Shown here in pieces: positions 1-7,670 of a stretch of DNA of 64,000 nucleotides (position 1 is the stretch's first letter; each line of letters begins with the position of its first letter). The notes under the pieces are model-generated. The model was not told the origin of the DNA. It saw only the letters and a program-made list of their open reading frames with translations, and did not search any database. The position numbers and the translations under genes were made by a program. Origin of the DNA: Glycomyces albidus (lineage in GTDB: Bacteria > Actinomycetota > Actinomycetes > Mycobacteriales > Micromonosporaceae); NCBI RefSeq assembly GCF_009451885.1, contig NZ_WIAO01000004.1:186001-250000 (forward strand), read 5' to 3'.

Positions 1-23
1 AGCCCAGTTCGAACGGCAGGCCG

Positions 24-58
24 GGATCGAGCGGCCCCGCGAGGGAGCCGCTCGATCC
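24..58. terminator. 12-bp hairpin downstream of mazG
   Basis: A perfect 12-bp stem (24-35 pairs with 47-58) has an 11-nt loop and no T-run on either strand. It lies beyond the mazG stop and probably ends that minus-strand transcript, or a transcript arriving from the left. The rest of 1-189 shows no gene; 125-185 is unusually AT-rich for this window. Confidence 0.5.
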
Positions 59-189
59 TCTGACCTGGGCGCCGGCCCCTGCCGGGCCGTCGGCGCTTGC
101 GTCACCGGTTGGCATGGGGACGACCGTAACAAAGTTCGCCACGATTGTTAAGGCCAACAGAACGTTATTGTGAAGTTTTCCGCAATGGT

Positions 190-1140
190 TCAGAAGTCGC
201 TGGGCTTCTCCGCGTCATGGCCTTGCGGGTCAAGCCGTTCGAGGCCCGCTCGCTCCGTGATCGCTTGGCGCAGCGCCAGTTCCGGGTCGACTCCGGCGGC
301 CCTCGCGGCGTTCACGGCGGCGAGCAGGAAGTCGCCGACGTCCTCGGGCGCGAGCTTGACGCCGTCGGGGAGCTCGGGCAGGTCGAGCGGCTCGCCCTGG
401 TCACTGAAGCGCTCGATCACCTTGGCGGCCAGCGCGAGCGACGGGAGCTGCCGCGAGACGCCGTCGGCCGGGTGGTCCCGGTGCGGCTTCTCGGCGGCCT
501 TCGCCTCGTTCCAGTGCTCGTACAGGTCGTCGGGGTCGGCGTCGCCCCACACGTGCGGGTGGCGGCGGACGATCTTCTCCACCAGGTCCCCGGCGACGTC
601 GTCGATGTCGAAGTCCTCGGCGAGCGAGGCGTGCAGCAGCGGCTGGAACAGCAGGTCGCCGAGTTCTTCGCGCAGCTCGTCCGGGTCGCCCCCGGCGATG
701 GCGTCGAGGACCTCGTAGGACTCCTCGAGCAGGTACGGGCCGAGGGTCCGGTGCGTCTGGGCGCGATGCCACGGGCACCCGTCCTCGGCGTGGAGCCGCG
801 CGACGGCCTCGACGAGGTCCAGCAGACGCGCGCCGGCCGGATCCCATGAGCCGTAGACGACTTCGAGTTCGATCTCGCCGCCGGCGACGTATTCGGCGAG
901 GGCTTCGCGGAGCTCCTCGTCGCCGTCGTCGCCGACGATCCAGACCCCGCCCTCCTCGAGGAACTCGGCGGCGTCGTCGACGATCGCGACGTCGATCCCG
1001 GCGCCGCGGATCGCCTCGACGGTGGCCGTCTCGTCGAACGCTGCCACCGCCTCGGCTTCTTGGAGCGCGTCCCACGCCTCGACCGAGAGGAGGCCGGCGG
1101 GGATGCGCGGGGAGGTCAGGAGCCAGGTGACGGTGCTCAA
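190..1140 (-). CDS. mazG: MazG-type nucleoside triphosphate pyrophosphohydrolase
   Basis: The protein is predicted to hydrolyse (d)NTPs, including damaged ones, to monophosphate and pyrophosphate in the cytosol. Of 316 residues, the N-terminal ~100 are an acidic extension. The MazG fold follows, with the family signatures CPWHRAQTHRTL, EESYEVLDAI and EELGDLLFQ, which supply the Mg-binding acidic helix pairs. The start is TTG; its TTGA overlaps the TGA of the upstream lipoprotein gene, so translation is probably coupled. Actinomycetes commonly keep mazG, a SurA-like lipoprotein and mfd close together. Here mfd lies about 15 kb away, with other genes in between. The family assignment is secure; the exact in vivo substrate is unknown. 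Confidence 0.93.
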   Translation of the reverse strand: MSTVTWLLTSPRIPAGLLSVEAWDALQEAEAVAAFDETATVEAIRGAGIDVAIVDDAAEFLEEGGVWIVGDDGDEELREALAEYVAGGEIELEVVYGSWDPAGARLLDLVEAVARLHAEDGCPWHRAQTHRTLGPYLLEESYEVLDAIAGGDPDELREELGDLLFQPLLHASLAEDFDIDDVAGDLVEKIVRRHPHVWGDADPDDLYEHWNEAKAAEKPHRDHPADGVSRQLPSLALAAKVIERFSDQGEPLDLPELPDGVKLAPEDVGDFLLAAVNAARAAGVDPELALRQAITERAGLERLDPQGHDAEKPSDF

Positions 1141-1706
1141 CGCTGCGGGACCTCGACGGGGAACACCGAGGGGAGCGGGCTGAGGTCGAATTCGCCGTAG
1201 CGGGGGTTGACGGAGATGTCGTACTCCTCGATGTAGCCGGCGAGGTCGTCGGTGAACCCGGCGAGGAGCTCGAGGTCGCCCTGGGAGTACCCGGCGACGT
1301 TCGCGTCGGTCTCGGCGGCCGCTTGGGCGGCTTCGATCTCGGCGTCGGTCAGCGACCTGGGCTCGGACCGCTCGACGAGCTGCTGGAAGTACTGCTCGGC
1401 CTCGAGCGCGATGGTCTCGAGCTCGTCGGCGCCGCCGGTCTCCGCGGGCTCGAGGCCGACCGCGCGGCCCAGCTCGGAGTACAGCACGTACACGACGACC
1501 TGCTCGCGGTCGGCCGAGTAGTCGTGGATCGCCAGGTCCTCGCCCTGCTCCTCGCGGAAGTCGGCGATGGTCGAGACGTACCCGTCGATCGTCGACTCGG
1601 TCACCCGCTCGTCTCCGACGAACAGCGCGGCCCCCTGCTGGCTCCCGCAGGCCCCCAGCACGAGAAGCCCGACCGCGGCCACGCCCGCCAGTCTCAGTGT
1701 GCGCAC
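1137..1706 (-). CDS. SurA-like lipoprotein (N-terminal chaperone-type domain)
   Basis: This is a small exported lipoprotein of 189 residues. The start chosen is GTG at 1706, preceded by GGAG at 5-nt spacing. Longer upstream readings add only arginine- and glycine-rich sequence. A basic N-terminus and hydrophobic core end in the lipobox LGAC, with Cys20 as the lipidation site. The mature part is acidic and helical, like the N-terminal region of SurA/PrsA-type foldases, but no parvulin isomerase domain is visible. A periplasmic chaperone-like role is therefore inferred from family resemblance and from the conserved link to mazG. The stop codon overlaps the mazG start. Confidence 0.82.
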   Translation of the reverse strand: MRTLRLAGVAAVGLLVLGACGSQQGAALFVGDERVTESTIDGYVSTIADFREEQGEDLAIHDYSADREQVVVYVLYSELGRAVGLEPAETGGADELETIALEAEQYFQQLVERSEPRSLTDAEIEAAQAAAETDANVAGYSQGDLELLAGFTDDLAGYIEEYDISVNPRYGEFDLSPLPSVFPVEVPQR

Positions 1707-1943
1707 AGCATCTCCATTCACAGCACGGCCCTTCAACACATGGCCTTTCTCAGAGCGGCCCTTCCGAAGCAGAGCCGTCACAGCCGCAGGGCGGAGCCCT
1801 CCGCCCGGCCGCCTCTGTGACCTTAGCCTCACGCCCGAACCATCCACAATCCGCCCGCCTTGAACCGCCGCTGCGGGCGTTTCACCCGTCCGAGTGTCGT
1901 TGATCGGACACACGGACCGGTGGACGATCGCTAGAAAGGATGA
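1707..1943. promoter_or_regulatory. Divergent promoter region lipoprotein/crp
   Basis: These 237 bp separate the minus-strand lipoprotein gene from the plus-strand Crp-type gene. A dyad TGTGA-N8-TCACG occurs at 1816-1833. It resembles a CRP site, but the spacer is 8 rather than the usual 6, so it is only a weak candidate for autoregulation. Confidence 0.3.
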
Positions 1944-2648
1944 GTGAGCACACCCCCTCGAAGTGCACCGACACGCGCATTCAGGGCCCTCATCGGCGAG
2001 GATCGGTGGCGGGCGCTGACGGCTCGCGGGCGCCCCAAGACGCTGCCCGGAAGCTCGCTCCTACTCGGACAAGGTGATCGGGAGTCGCGCCTGTACGCCT
2101 TGGAATCCGGTCGAGTCAGAGTGGTCTACACCGGGGTCGAGGGGACGGAGACGTTCATCGCGATCCGCGGCCCGGGAGACCTCATCGGCGAGTACGCCCA
2201 GCGCGACGCCGGAGGGCGCACGGCCTCGGTCTGGACCTTGGAAGCGTGCGAGGTGACGGTGGTGTCCTTCGGCGCGTTCGGGTCGTTCATCAAGGAGGCC
2301 CGCCTCGAGAACGAGCTGCAGCGGTACATGATGGCGAAGACGCGCCAGAACCCGCAGCGGATCCACCTGGCGGCGAACCGGTCGATGGAGCAGCGCTTGG
2401 CCCAGCTCCTGCTGGAGGTGGTGTACGCGGGGGTGGGGCCCACCGCCTCGCAGGTCCACCTGAGCCAGCGGCAGATCGGCGACGCGCTGGGCGTGACGCG
2501 GCCATGGGTCAATCGCGCGCTGCGGAAGTGGCGGGTGGAGGGCTTCATCCGGACCCGGCCGGACCCGATCACCGTGCTGGACATCGAGGCGCTGAAGCGA
2601 CGAGCACCGCAGGACGCGACGTGCTCGACGTCACCGCCGGGGAAGTGA
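1944..2648 (+). CDS. Crp/Fnr-family transcriptional regulator with cNMP-type pocket
   Basis: The protein is a cytosolic DNA-binding regulator of 234 residues. Residues ~30-115 form a cyclic-nucleotide-binding beta roll. Its phosphate-binding-cassette features are visible: GE at 82-83 and RTAS at 92-95, matching the Glu and Arg-Ser/Thr-Ala pattern of cNMP-binding Crp proteins. A dimer helix follows at ~115-160. The winged helix-turn-helix has its recognition helix around residues 173-196 (LSQRQIGDALGVTRPWVNRA). The GTG start follows AAAGGA at short spacing. The next gene, 79 nt downstream, encodes a nucleotide-cyclase-like protein, which makes a ligand-receptor relation attractive. The ligand is unproven. 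Confidence 0.88.
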   Translation: MSTPPRSAPTRAFRALIGEDRWRALTARGRPKTLPGSSLLLGQGDRESRLYALESGRVRVVYTGVEGTETFIAIRGPGDLIGEYAQRDAGGRTASVWTLEACEVTVVSFGAFGSFIKEARLENELQRYMMAKTRQNPQRIHLAANRSMEQRLAQLLLEVVYAGVGPTASQVHLSQRQIGDALGVTRPWVNRALRKWRVEGFIRTRPDPITVLDIEALKRRAPQDATCSTSPPGK

Positions 2649-2727
2649 TTCCGGATCACATCCCATTCACGGCGAATCGCCGAGGATCTGAAGATCGACT
2701 TCAACTCCACTTACGAAAGAGGAGCTC

Positions 2728-3744
2728 ATGGACGGTCTTTCGATCCCCCGGCCACGTGTCGCCGAACGGCGCCACTCGGTGGTGCTGTCCTTCGACATCC
2801 GCCGCTTCAGCGACTTCACCGACTCCGAGCGGACCCGCGTCTCCTCGGAGTTCCGCGACGACATCGAGGGCGCATTCCAGGACGCCGGCCTGCTCGATGT
2901 CTGGAACGCCTGGGAGTTCTGCCAGAACACCGGCGACGGCCTGGTCGTCGGCTTCGATGAAGCGCACCTGCGAAGCATCCTCGACGGGGTGCCCGCGGCG
3001 CTCCAGAACCGGCTGCGGACGCGGTACCTGGACGGCGGGACCGTCATCCGCATGCGGCTCGGCGTCGCCGCCGGACCCGTCGACGGCATCGAGGACACCC
3101 GGGTCGACGTCTCGCCCGGTCAGGTCGTCATCGACGCCTGCCGCATCTGCGACGCCAAGCCCACCCGGATGCTCCTCGAGAACTCCGACGACAAGGCGAC
3201 GTTCCTGGCCGTCGCCGTGACCGCGCACGTCATCACCGGCACCATCGGGCCCGATCCTGCCCGGATCCGGGCCGGCGAGTTCGTGCGGGTCCCGATCGAC
3301 ATGGCGGACAAGCAGTACCACGCCGAGGCGTACTTGCACGTGCCCTCGCCGTCAGGCGACCTCCTCCGGTTCGGACTCGCGAACCTCCCCGCCTCGGCGG
3401 TCTCGGAGGACACCTCGTTCGAACCGCTCGAGTCGGTCGTCGCCAAGGGACTCATGGAACTCCGCCCGACCTCCGGCGGGCGGGTCGCCGGCGTCGGCGC
3501 CGCCGGACACGACCTGCGCACCGAGGAGTACCGCTTCAGCGGGTTCGGCGCCGACGCGATCGGTGCGGGCTCGGGCAGCGACGTCCGGGTCGACCGGTCG
3601 AAGCGCGCGGACGTCAGCGCGGACCGCGTCGGCAACGTGTTCCACGGCGAGGTGCGCGCCGACGGCGGCGGCACCGTCAACGCCGTCGGCGGCGACCAGC
3701 ACAACGGCGACCAGGGACCGCGCGGGCGGAGCAGCCGCCGATGA
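2728..3744 (+). CDS. Class III nucleotide-cyclase-like protein with C-terminal shared motif
   Basis: Residues ~15-190 resemble a class III adenylate/guanylate cyclase homology domain. The first metal Asp is in SFDIRRF (D23), the second in TGDGLVVGF (D70). RMRLGVAAGPV at ~108-118 matches the RxGxxxG strand, and Arg139 in GQVVIDACRI matches the transition-state Arg. The usual helix Asn is replaced by Ile, and the Lys before GD by Gln, so the nucleotide made (or merely bound) may be non-standard. Residues ~200-300 are unassigned and low-complexity. Residues 303-326 repeat almost exactly in the next protein. The stop overlaps the next start (ATGA). No signal peptide or membrane segment is seen. 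Catalysis is inferred, not shown. Confidence 0.72.
   Translation: MDGLSIPRPRVAERRHSVVLSFDIRRFSDFTDSERTRVSSEFRDDIEGAFQDAGLLDVWNAWEFCQNTGDGLVVGFDEAHLRSILDGVPAALQNRLRTRYLDGGTVIRMRLGVAAGPVDGIEDTRVDVSPGQVVIDACRICDAKPTRMLLENSDDKATFLAVAVTAHVITGTIGPDPARIRAGEFVRVPIDMADKQYHAEAYLHVPSPSGDLLRFGLANLPASAVSEDTSFEPLESVVAKGLMELRPTSGGRVAGVGAAGHDLRTEEYRFSGFGADAIGAGSGSDVRVDRSKRADVSADRVGNVFHGEVRADGGGTVNAVGGDQHNGDQGPRGRSSRR
3634..3705 (+). repeat. Shared 24-residue motif, copy 1 (cyclase-like C-terminus)
   Basis: This segment encodes residues 303-326 of the cyclase-like protein, pattern NxFxGxVxA then GGTVNAVGxDQxN. Sixteen of 24 residues match copy 2 at 3939-4010. A 24-bp stretch is identical at nucleotide level (3666-3689 and 3971-3994). 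Confidence 0.9.
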
Positions 3745-5885
3745 GCGATCCCAGCCTGGTGCCCGCCGGCGGGGACCCGTCGCAGGAGCCTCCCCTGGAC
3801 GGAGCGCGAGCGGAGGCCGATCAGATGCCGCCGCGTTCCGAGTCGTCCGAGCCGGTGTCGGCGCCTGATCCGCCGGAACCTGCGACCGCGCCCGATCCGA
3901 GGGAAGTGCCCAGAGAAGAGGTTCCGTCCTCGACCCGCAACGAATTCCTGGGCGCGGTCACGGCCGAGCACGGCGGCACCGTCAACGCCGTCGGGAACGA
4001 CCAGATCAACAACACGTACAACCTCAGCATCGAGGCGCTGCACCGGCGCATCAGGTACACCGCCGACCGGGAGGCCCTCGACCGGGAGATGCGGGCGGTG
4101 GTCCCGCCGCCCGGTCTGGAAGCGCAGCTCGCGACGTTGGAGCACTCAAGGGTCCTGGTCCTGGCCGGCGGACCGCGCACCGGACTGTCGACCGCCGCCA
4201 GGCACCGGTGGCACGAGTTCGCGGCCCGCAACGCCCATCTCGCATCGGAGCGGCTCTTCGCGGACGACTACAGCGAACTCACCGGCGACCTCGCTCGTCT
4301 GAGCGCCCCCAGCGCGCTCCTGCTCGACGTCTCGCACACGCCCTCCTTCGTCAGGGGACTGACCGAGGACGCGTTCGGCAAGGTGCAGTCGGAGCTCCAC
4401 GAGAAGGACGCCTACATGGTCGTCGCCGTCGGCATCGACGGCCTGCAAGGGGCGGAGCGGTCCTTCAGGGCGGCGGCGCACCTGCTCGGGAGGCCCGACC
4501 CGATCGAGGTCGTCGCCAAGCGCATGAGCGGCAGCGGGCGCCTCGACGAGCTGAAGGGCGACGAGCGGTTCCTCGACCTCGTCCGGGACCTCTGGCCGCC
4601 CCGCGCCGCCGAGATCGCCGAGTTCCTCGACGGCGCTCCGACGACCACGACCCTCGACGCGCTCATCGAAGCGGTCGAGTCGCAGGCGAACTCCTGGTCG
4701 GCCGAACTCCGCGAACTGGTCCACGGCCCCGCCGCGGCCGGGGACGCGCGTGCGCTGCTCCTGGCCAGCGGCGCGCTGCAAGGCGCCGCCAGGGACTCGA
4801 TCTCCTTCGCGGCGCAGGACCTCGCGCAGATCGCCGGCGAGAAGGACAAGCGCTCGGTGATGGAGCAGCGGAGCCTCGAGGAGCGGTTCGGCGACCTGGA
4901 GACGATCCTCACCGCGGCGACCGCGACCTTCAACCACCCGAACATCGCGGACGCCGTCCTGCCGTTCGCATGGAACCAGTTCCCGAACTGGCGCGACCCG
5001 ATCCGGGCCTGGCTCGACCGGCTGCTGGAACCGGGGCGATTCAAGGACGACACGCTCGCGAACCTGATGCCGAGACTGCTGTCCTTCGCGGCGGCGACGG
5101 GCGCGGCCGACATCGTCGTCGACCGGGCTGCGCGCATCGCGGCCGGGCCGGGCGGAGGCTCGGCCGGGCGACGCCGCCTCGCCGCCGAACTCCTGGTCGC
5201 CGGGGCCATCGATCCGACCATCGGCCAGCAGGTCAGGCACCGGCTGTGGTCCTGGTCCGTCGGCAGGTCGGGCGGCAATCCGCTCGTGCAGCGCGTGGTG
5301 GCCGAAGTCTGCGGCGACGCCGAGTACGCGTCCCGGTTCCCCCGGAACGCCCTCACTCGGCTCGGGCACCTGCTCGGCTCGAACGCCGCGGACGTGCAGA
5401 TCGCCGCGCTCGACGGGCTGGTGTCGGCCGCGCGGTACGTCCCGCCGCCGACGCTGATCGACCGGCTCGGCGAATGGGCCGGGCGAGCCCGTCCGCTGCA
5501 AGGGGCCGTCTCCGTGCCCGAGCTCGTCGTCAAGCTCCTCAGCGACGAGACCGTGCGCGACCGCCTGCGAACCGACTGGCTCGTCCGCGACCCGCTCGGT
5601 CAGGTCCGCGCGCTCTGGCGGGCGGTCTTCGCGTCGGCGGGGCAGGGGACCGCTCGGCGCGCCGTCGGCGCCTGGCTCGTCCTCGCCGATGGAGCCGACG
5701 CCGGGCGGCGGTTCGCACTCGCCGACCTGCTGGTCGAAGTCGCCCGCGAGAACTTCTGGGCGCTCGCACTGCTCAACGCCGTCGCGGACGAACTCGTCCA
5801 CGGCTCTCGATCGGCGGATCCCGAAGTGTACGAGCTCCGCGCCTACCTCCACGAACACGTCTCACAAGCAAAGGTCGAACTGTAA
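3741..5885 (+). CDS. Large P-loop (STAND/AAA-like) protein with N-terminal shared motif
   Basis: The protein has 714 residues. Residues 1-65 are a Pro/Glu-rich disordered leader. Residues 67-90 carry the motif shared with the upstream protein. Residues ~100-290 look like a P-loop NTPase domain, with GGPRTGLST at 143-151 in the Walker A position and ALLLD ending at D196 as a Walker B-like strand. The Walker A Lys is Leu149, so ATP hydrolysis may be lost or altered. Residues ~330-714 are helical, rich in Ala/Leu/Arg and resemble alpha-solenoid repeats. No membrane segment is seen. The gene overlaps the cyclase-like gene by 4 nt and the next gene by 1 nt, so the three are one operon. The overall plan (motif, NTPase, helical repeats) is NLR/STAND-like. 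Function is inferred only. Confidence 0.7.
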   Translation: MSDPSLVPAGGDPSQEPPLDGARAEADQMPPRSESSEPVSAPDPPEPATAPDPREVPREEVPSSTRNEFLGAVTAEHGGTVNAVGNDQINNTYNLSIEALHRRIRYTADREALDREMRAVVPPPGLEAQLATLEHSRVLVLAGGPRTGLSTAARHRWHEFAARNAHLASERLFADDYSELTGDLARLSAPSALLLDVSHTPSFVRGLTEDAFGKVQSELHEKDAYMVVAVGIDGLQGAERSFRAAAHLLGRPDPIEVVAKRMSGSGRLDELKGDERFLDLVRDLWPPRAAEIAEFLDGAPTTTTLDALIEAVESQANSWSAELRELVHGPAAAGDARALLLASGALQGAARDSISFAAQDLAQIAGEKDKRSVMEQRSLEERFGDLETILTAATATFNHPNIADAVLPFAWNQFPNWRDPIRAWLDRLLEPGRFKDDTLANLMPRLLSFAAATGAADIVVDRAARIAAGPGGGSAGRRRLAAELLVAGAIDPTIGQQVRHRLWSWSVGRSGGNPLVQRVVAEVCGDAEYASRFPRNALTRLGHLLGSNAADVQIAALDGLVSAARYVPPPTLIDRLGEWAGRARPLQGAVSVPELVVKLLSDETVRDRLRTDWLVRDPLGQVRALWRAVFASAGQGTARRAVGAWLVLADGADAGRRFALADLLVEVARENFWALALLNAVADELVHGSRSADPEVYELRAYLHEHVSQAKVEL
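3939..4010 (+). repeat. Shared 24-residue motif, copy 2 (P-loop protein N-terminus)
   Basis: This segment encodes residues 67-90 of the P-loop protein and is followed by an Asn-rich NNTYN. It matches copy 1 at 3634-3705. Its position at the N-terminal side of an NTPase domain is where homotypic signalling motifs usually sit in NLR-like proteins. Confidence 0.9.
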
Positions 5886-6766
5886 TGGCCATCTTCGTCA
5901 TCCTGCTCATCACGGCAGGCGTCGCCGGCGTCGTGTACCTCGTGCGGAAGCAGCCCGCCGAGCCCGAAGCCGTCTACTCTCCCCCGCAGCCGGTCGTCTT
6001 CGCCGCGCCGCGACGGGTCGACACCCGGCTCGAACTGCCGAGTTCGCAGCCGCTGTTCAAGTTCACCGTCCCGGTCGCGATCAACTACACCGTCAGGCGG
6101 CAGACCGGCCAGAACCACGAGGACAACGCCAAGGCCGAGATCCTGCGGATCGCCGGTCCGCTCGCCGCGCAGTATCCGCTCACGCAGACCCTCCAATTCG
6201 AGGCGGCGCTGCGGCGGGCGCTTGCCCATCCGCTCGAAAGCGCCGACAACTCCCTCTCGCTGAGCGCCGCGTGCAGCACGGTCCAGGTCGATCCGCGGCA
6301 GCTCCAGATGGTCGAGGAGGTGGAGCTGACCTGGCTGAAGGTCGATCAGGAGGAGCGGCTCTTCGCCGCGGAGACGAAGCGGATCGAGCGGCTCGACCGG
6401 CTCCAGAGCGAACCGCGGACCGCCGCCCTCTACTGGCTCTCGAAGCAGACCTACGACCACCAGACTCTCGAGCGGATGCCCCGAGTGACCGAGCTGATGT
6501 TCGAGATCGACCGCGCGCTCAACCGGCGCGGTCAGGACGACCTCGAGGCGCCCCTCTTCAGAGTGTTCGCCCCTCAGGCCGAGGACCTCGACGACTTCTT
6601 GAACGACTCGGAAGCGGCGGAACAGCGCCTGCTGTTCGACAGCCTCGCCCGCGCCTACGAGCATTTCGGACGTCCCGCGATGGCCGCACGGGCGAGGGAA
6701 CTCGTGACCGACCGGGACACGCCGCGCAGCGACGACCCGGAGGGCGAGCCCATGAGCGCGATCTGA
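5885..6766 (+). CDS. Membrane-anchored protein, third member of the cyclase-like operon
   Basis: The protein has 293 residues, and its ATG overlaps the preceding TAA (TAATG), so translation is coupled. Residues ~2-21 (MAIFVILLITAGVAGVVYL) are a single N-terminal membrane anchor followed by a basic VRKQ. The chain beyond would be cytosolic by the positive-inside rule. Residues ~55-180 show beta strands then a helical run with repeated Ala/Leu/Arg, weakly like SPFH/band-7 domains. The C-terminus is acidic and helical. I do not recognise a precise family. As the only membrane protein of the operon it could tether the complex or act as a membrane effector. That is inference from context. Confidence 0.68.
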   Translation: MAIFVILLITAGVAGVVYLVRKQPAEPEAVYSPPQPVVFAAPRRVDTRLELPSSQPLFKFTVPVAINYTVRRQTGQNHEDNAKAEILRIAGPLAAQYPLTQTLQFEAALRRALAHPLESADNSLSLSAACSTVQVDPRQLQMVEEVELTWLKVDQEERLFAAETKRIERLDRLQSEPRTAALYWLSKQTYDHQTLERMPRVTELMFEIDRALNRRGQDDLEAPLFRVFAPQAEDLDDFLNDSEAAEQRLLFDSLARAYEHFGRPAMAARARELVTDRDTPRSDDPEGEPMSAI

Positions 6767-6775
6767 CCGGAACGG

Positions 6776-6824
6776 GCGCGGCGGCGCCGAACAGTCCGAA
6801 GAGGACTGATTCGTGCCGCCGCGC
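6776..6824 (+). terminator. Nested hairpin after the cyclase-like operon
   Basis: A 10-bp outer stem (6776-6785 with 6815-6824) encloses a second 6-bp stem (6792-6797 with 6803-6808) and is followed by TTGATT. It lies 10 nt after the last operon stop and is the likely transcription end. Confidence 0.65.
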
Positions 6825-6845
6825 TTGATTCGGGCCCGTCTAGGG

Positions 6846-6885
6846 GCGGGGGCCGACCGGTTCCACCACATCGGTCGGCCCCCGC
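6846..6885. terminator. 14-bp hairpin between convergent genes
   Basis: A perfect 14-bp stem (6846-6859 with 6872-6885) has a 12-nt loop. It sits between the plus-strand operon and the minus-strand gene ending at 6936, so it probably serves the minus strand or both. Confidence 0.55.
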
Positions 6886-6935
6886 GGAGCGCTCGGCGGT
6901 TCGGGCCTGGGGGTCCCCCGCGGCGGAGCGCTCCT

Positions 6936-7226
6936 CTATCGGGTCGGGTCTTTGATGCGCTTGCGCGCCTCGGCCAGGATCCAGTCGCACCAGTCGTCAC
7001 CGCTCCAGGCGCCGAACCATTCGATGACCGGGTCGGGTTCGTCGACGAAGCGGCAGATCACCCGCGGGCCGGCGCCGTCGTTGCATTCGATGCGGTACTC
7101 GGGCGGACCGAGCGGGTGGGCGGCCTCGCGGTAGACCGAGAAGACGGCCGGCCCCCGGTTGAAGTCGCCCAGCCAGCCGTCGTTCTCGGGATCGGGTTCT
7201 CGATCGGCGAGAAGCGGTTCAGCCAT
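6936..7226 (-). CDS. Hypothetical acidic protein, 96 aa
   Basis: I do not recognise this small soluble protein. It is acidic and unusually rich in tryptophan (GWLGDF, EWFGAWSGDDWCDW), with a basic C-terminal RKRIK. Its ATG at 7226 overlaps the end of the preceding gene by 8 nt, so the two are probably co-translated and may act together. There is no signal peptide or membrane segment. The compact, aromatic-rich composition would fit an immunity-type or regulatory partner, but nothing in the sequence proves it. Confidence 0.6.
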   Translation of the reverse strand: MAEPLLADREPDPENDGWLGDFNRGPAVFSVYREAAHPLGPPEYRIECNDGAGPRVICRFVDEPDPVIEWFGAWSGDDWCDWILAEARKRIKDPTR

Positions 7227-7539
7227 TGCACACCCTGGTCCGTCCCGGGACCGGAGGGCGGCCGTTGTAGAACGCCAGGAACGCCTGGTCCTGACACCAC
7301 TCCTTCCACTCCGCGCTGGCCGACCGCCAGCCCTCGCCCCACGTGGCGTGCAGGTCCCACGAGGTCAGCCCGGCGATCACCACGACGATGTCGGCCGGGT
7401 TCCCATCGGCATAGACCTGGAACGAGTCGGGCGCGTTCTCACTCGACGCGCGGACGGCGAATCGGCGTCGCCCGTCGCTGAAACGGCCCCGTTCGAGTGG
7501 ATCGGGTGCGCTTCGAGACGCGTTCTCTCCTTGTCGCAT
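7219..7539 (-). CDS. Hypothetical protein, 106 aa
   Basis: I do not recognise this protein. The chosen ATG at 7539 is preceded by GGGAGGAG at 8-nt spacing. The open frame extends upstream to 7914 but overlaps the divergent XRE gene there. The central stretch ADIVVVIAGLTSWDL is hydrophobic but too short and interrupted to be a clear membrane helix. The second half is rich in Trp (WGEGW, EWKEWC), like the next gene, which it overlaps by 8 nt. A similar composition and tight coupling suggest a two-gene unit of unknown role. Confidence 0.6.
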   Translation of the reverse strand: MRQGENASRSAPDPLERGRFSDGRRRFAVRASSENAPDSFQVYADGNPADIVVVIAGLTSWDLHATWGEGWRSASAEWKEWCQDQAFLAFYNGRPPVPGRTRVCNG

Positions 7540-7670
7540 TGCTGGTGCTCCTCCCATCGGCACTGCGCTGTGGAGTCGACAGTAGGCGGAGCGATTCGGC
7601 CGCTCAAGTCGAAACACCTGGTAGGACGGTTGGCGATGGCTCGCGGCAGTCCGCGTGCGCCGTAAGGATG

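Noticed and set aside
1816-1833. Crp box upstream of the Crp-type gene
   Set aside because: The dyad spacer is 8 rather than 6, so it is mentioned only as a weak candidate.
5885-6766. Calling the membrane-anchored protein a known effector (e.g. PycTM)
   Set aside because: It lacks the multi-helix membrane pattern expected of PycTM and any TIR motif.
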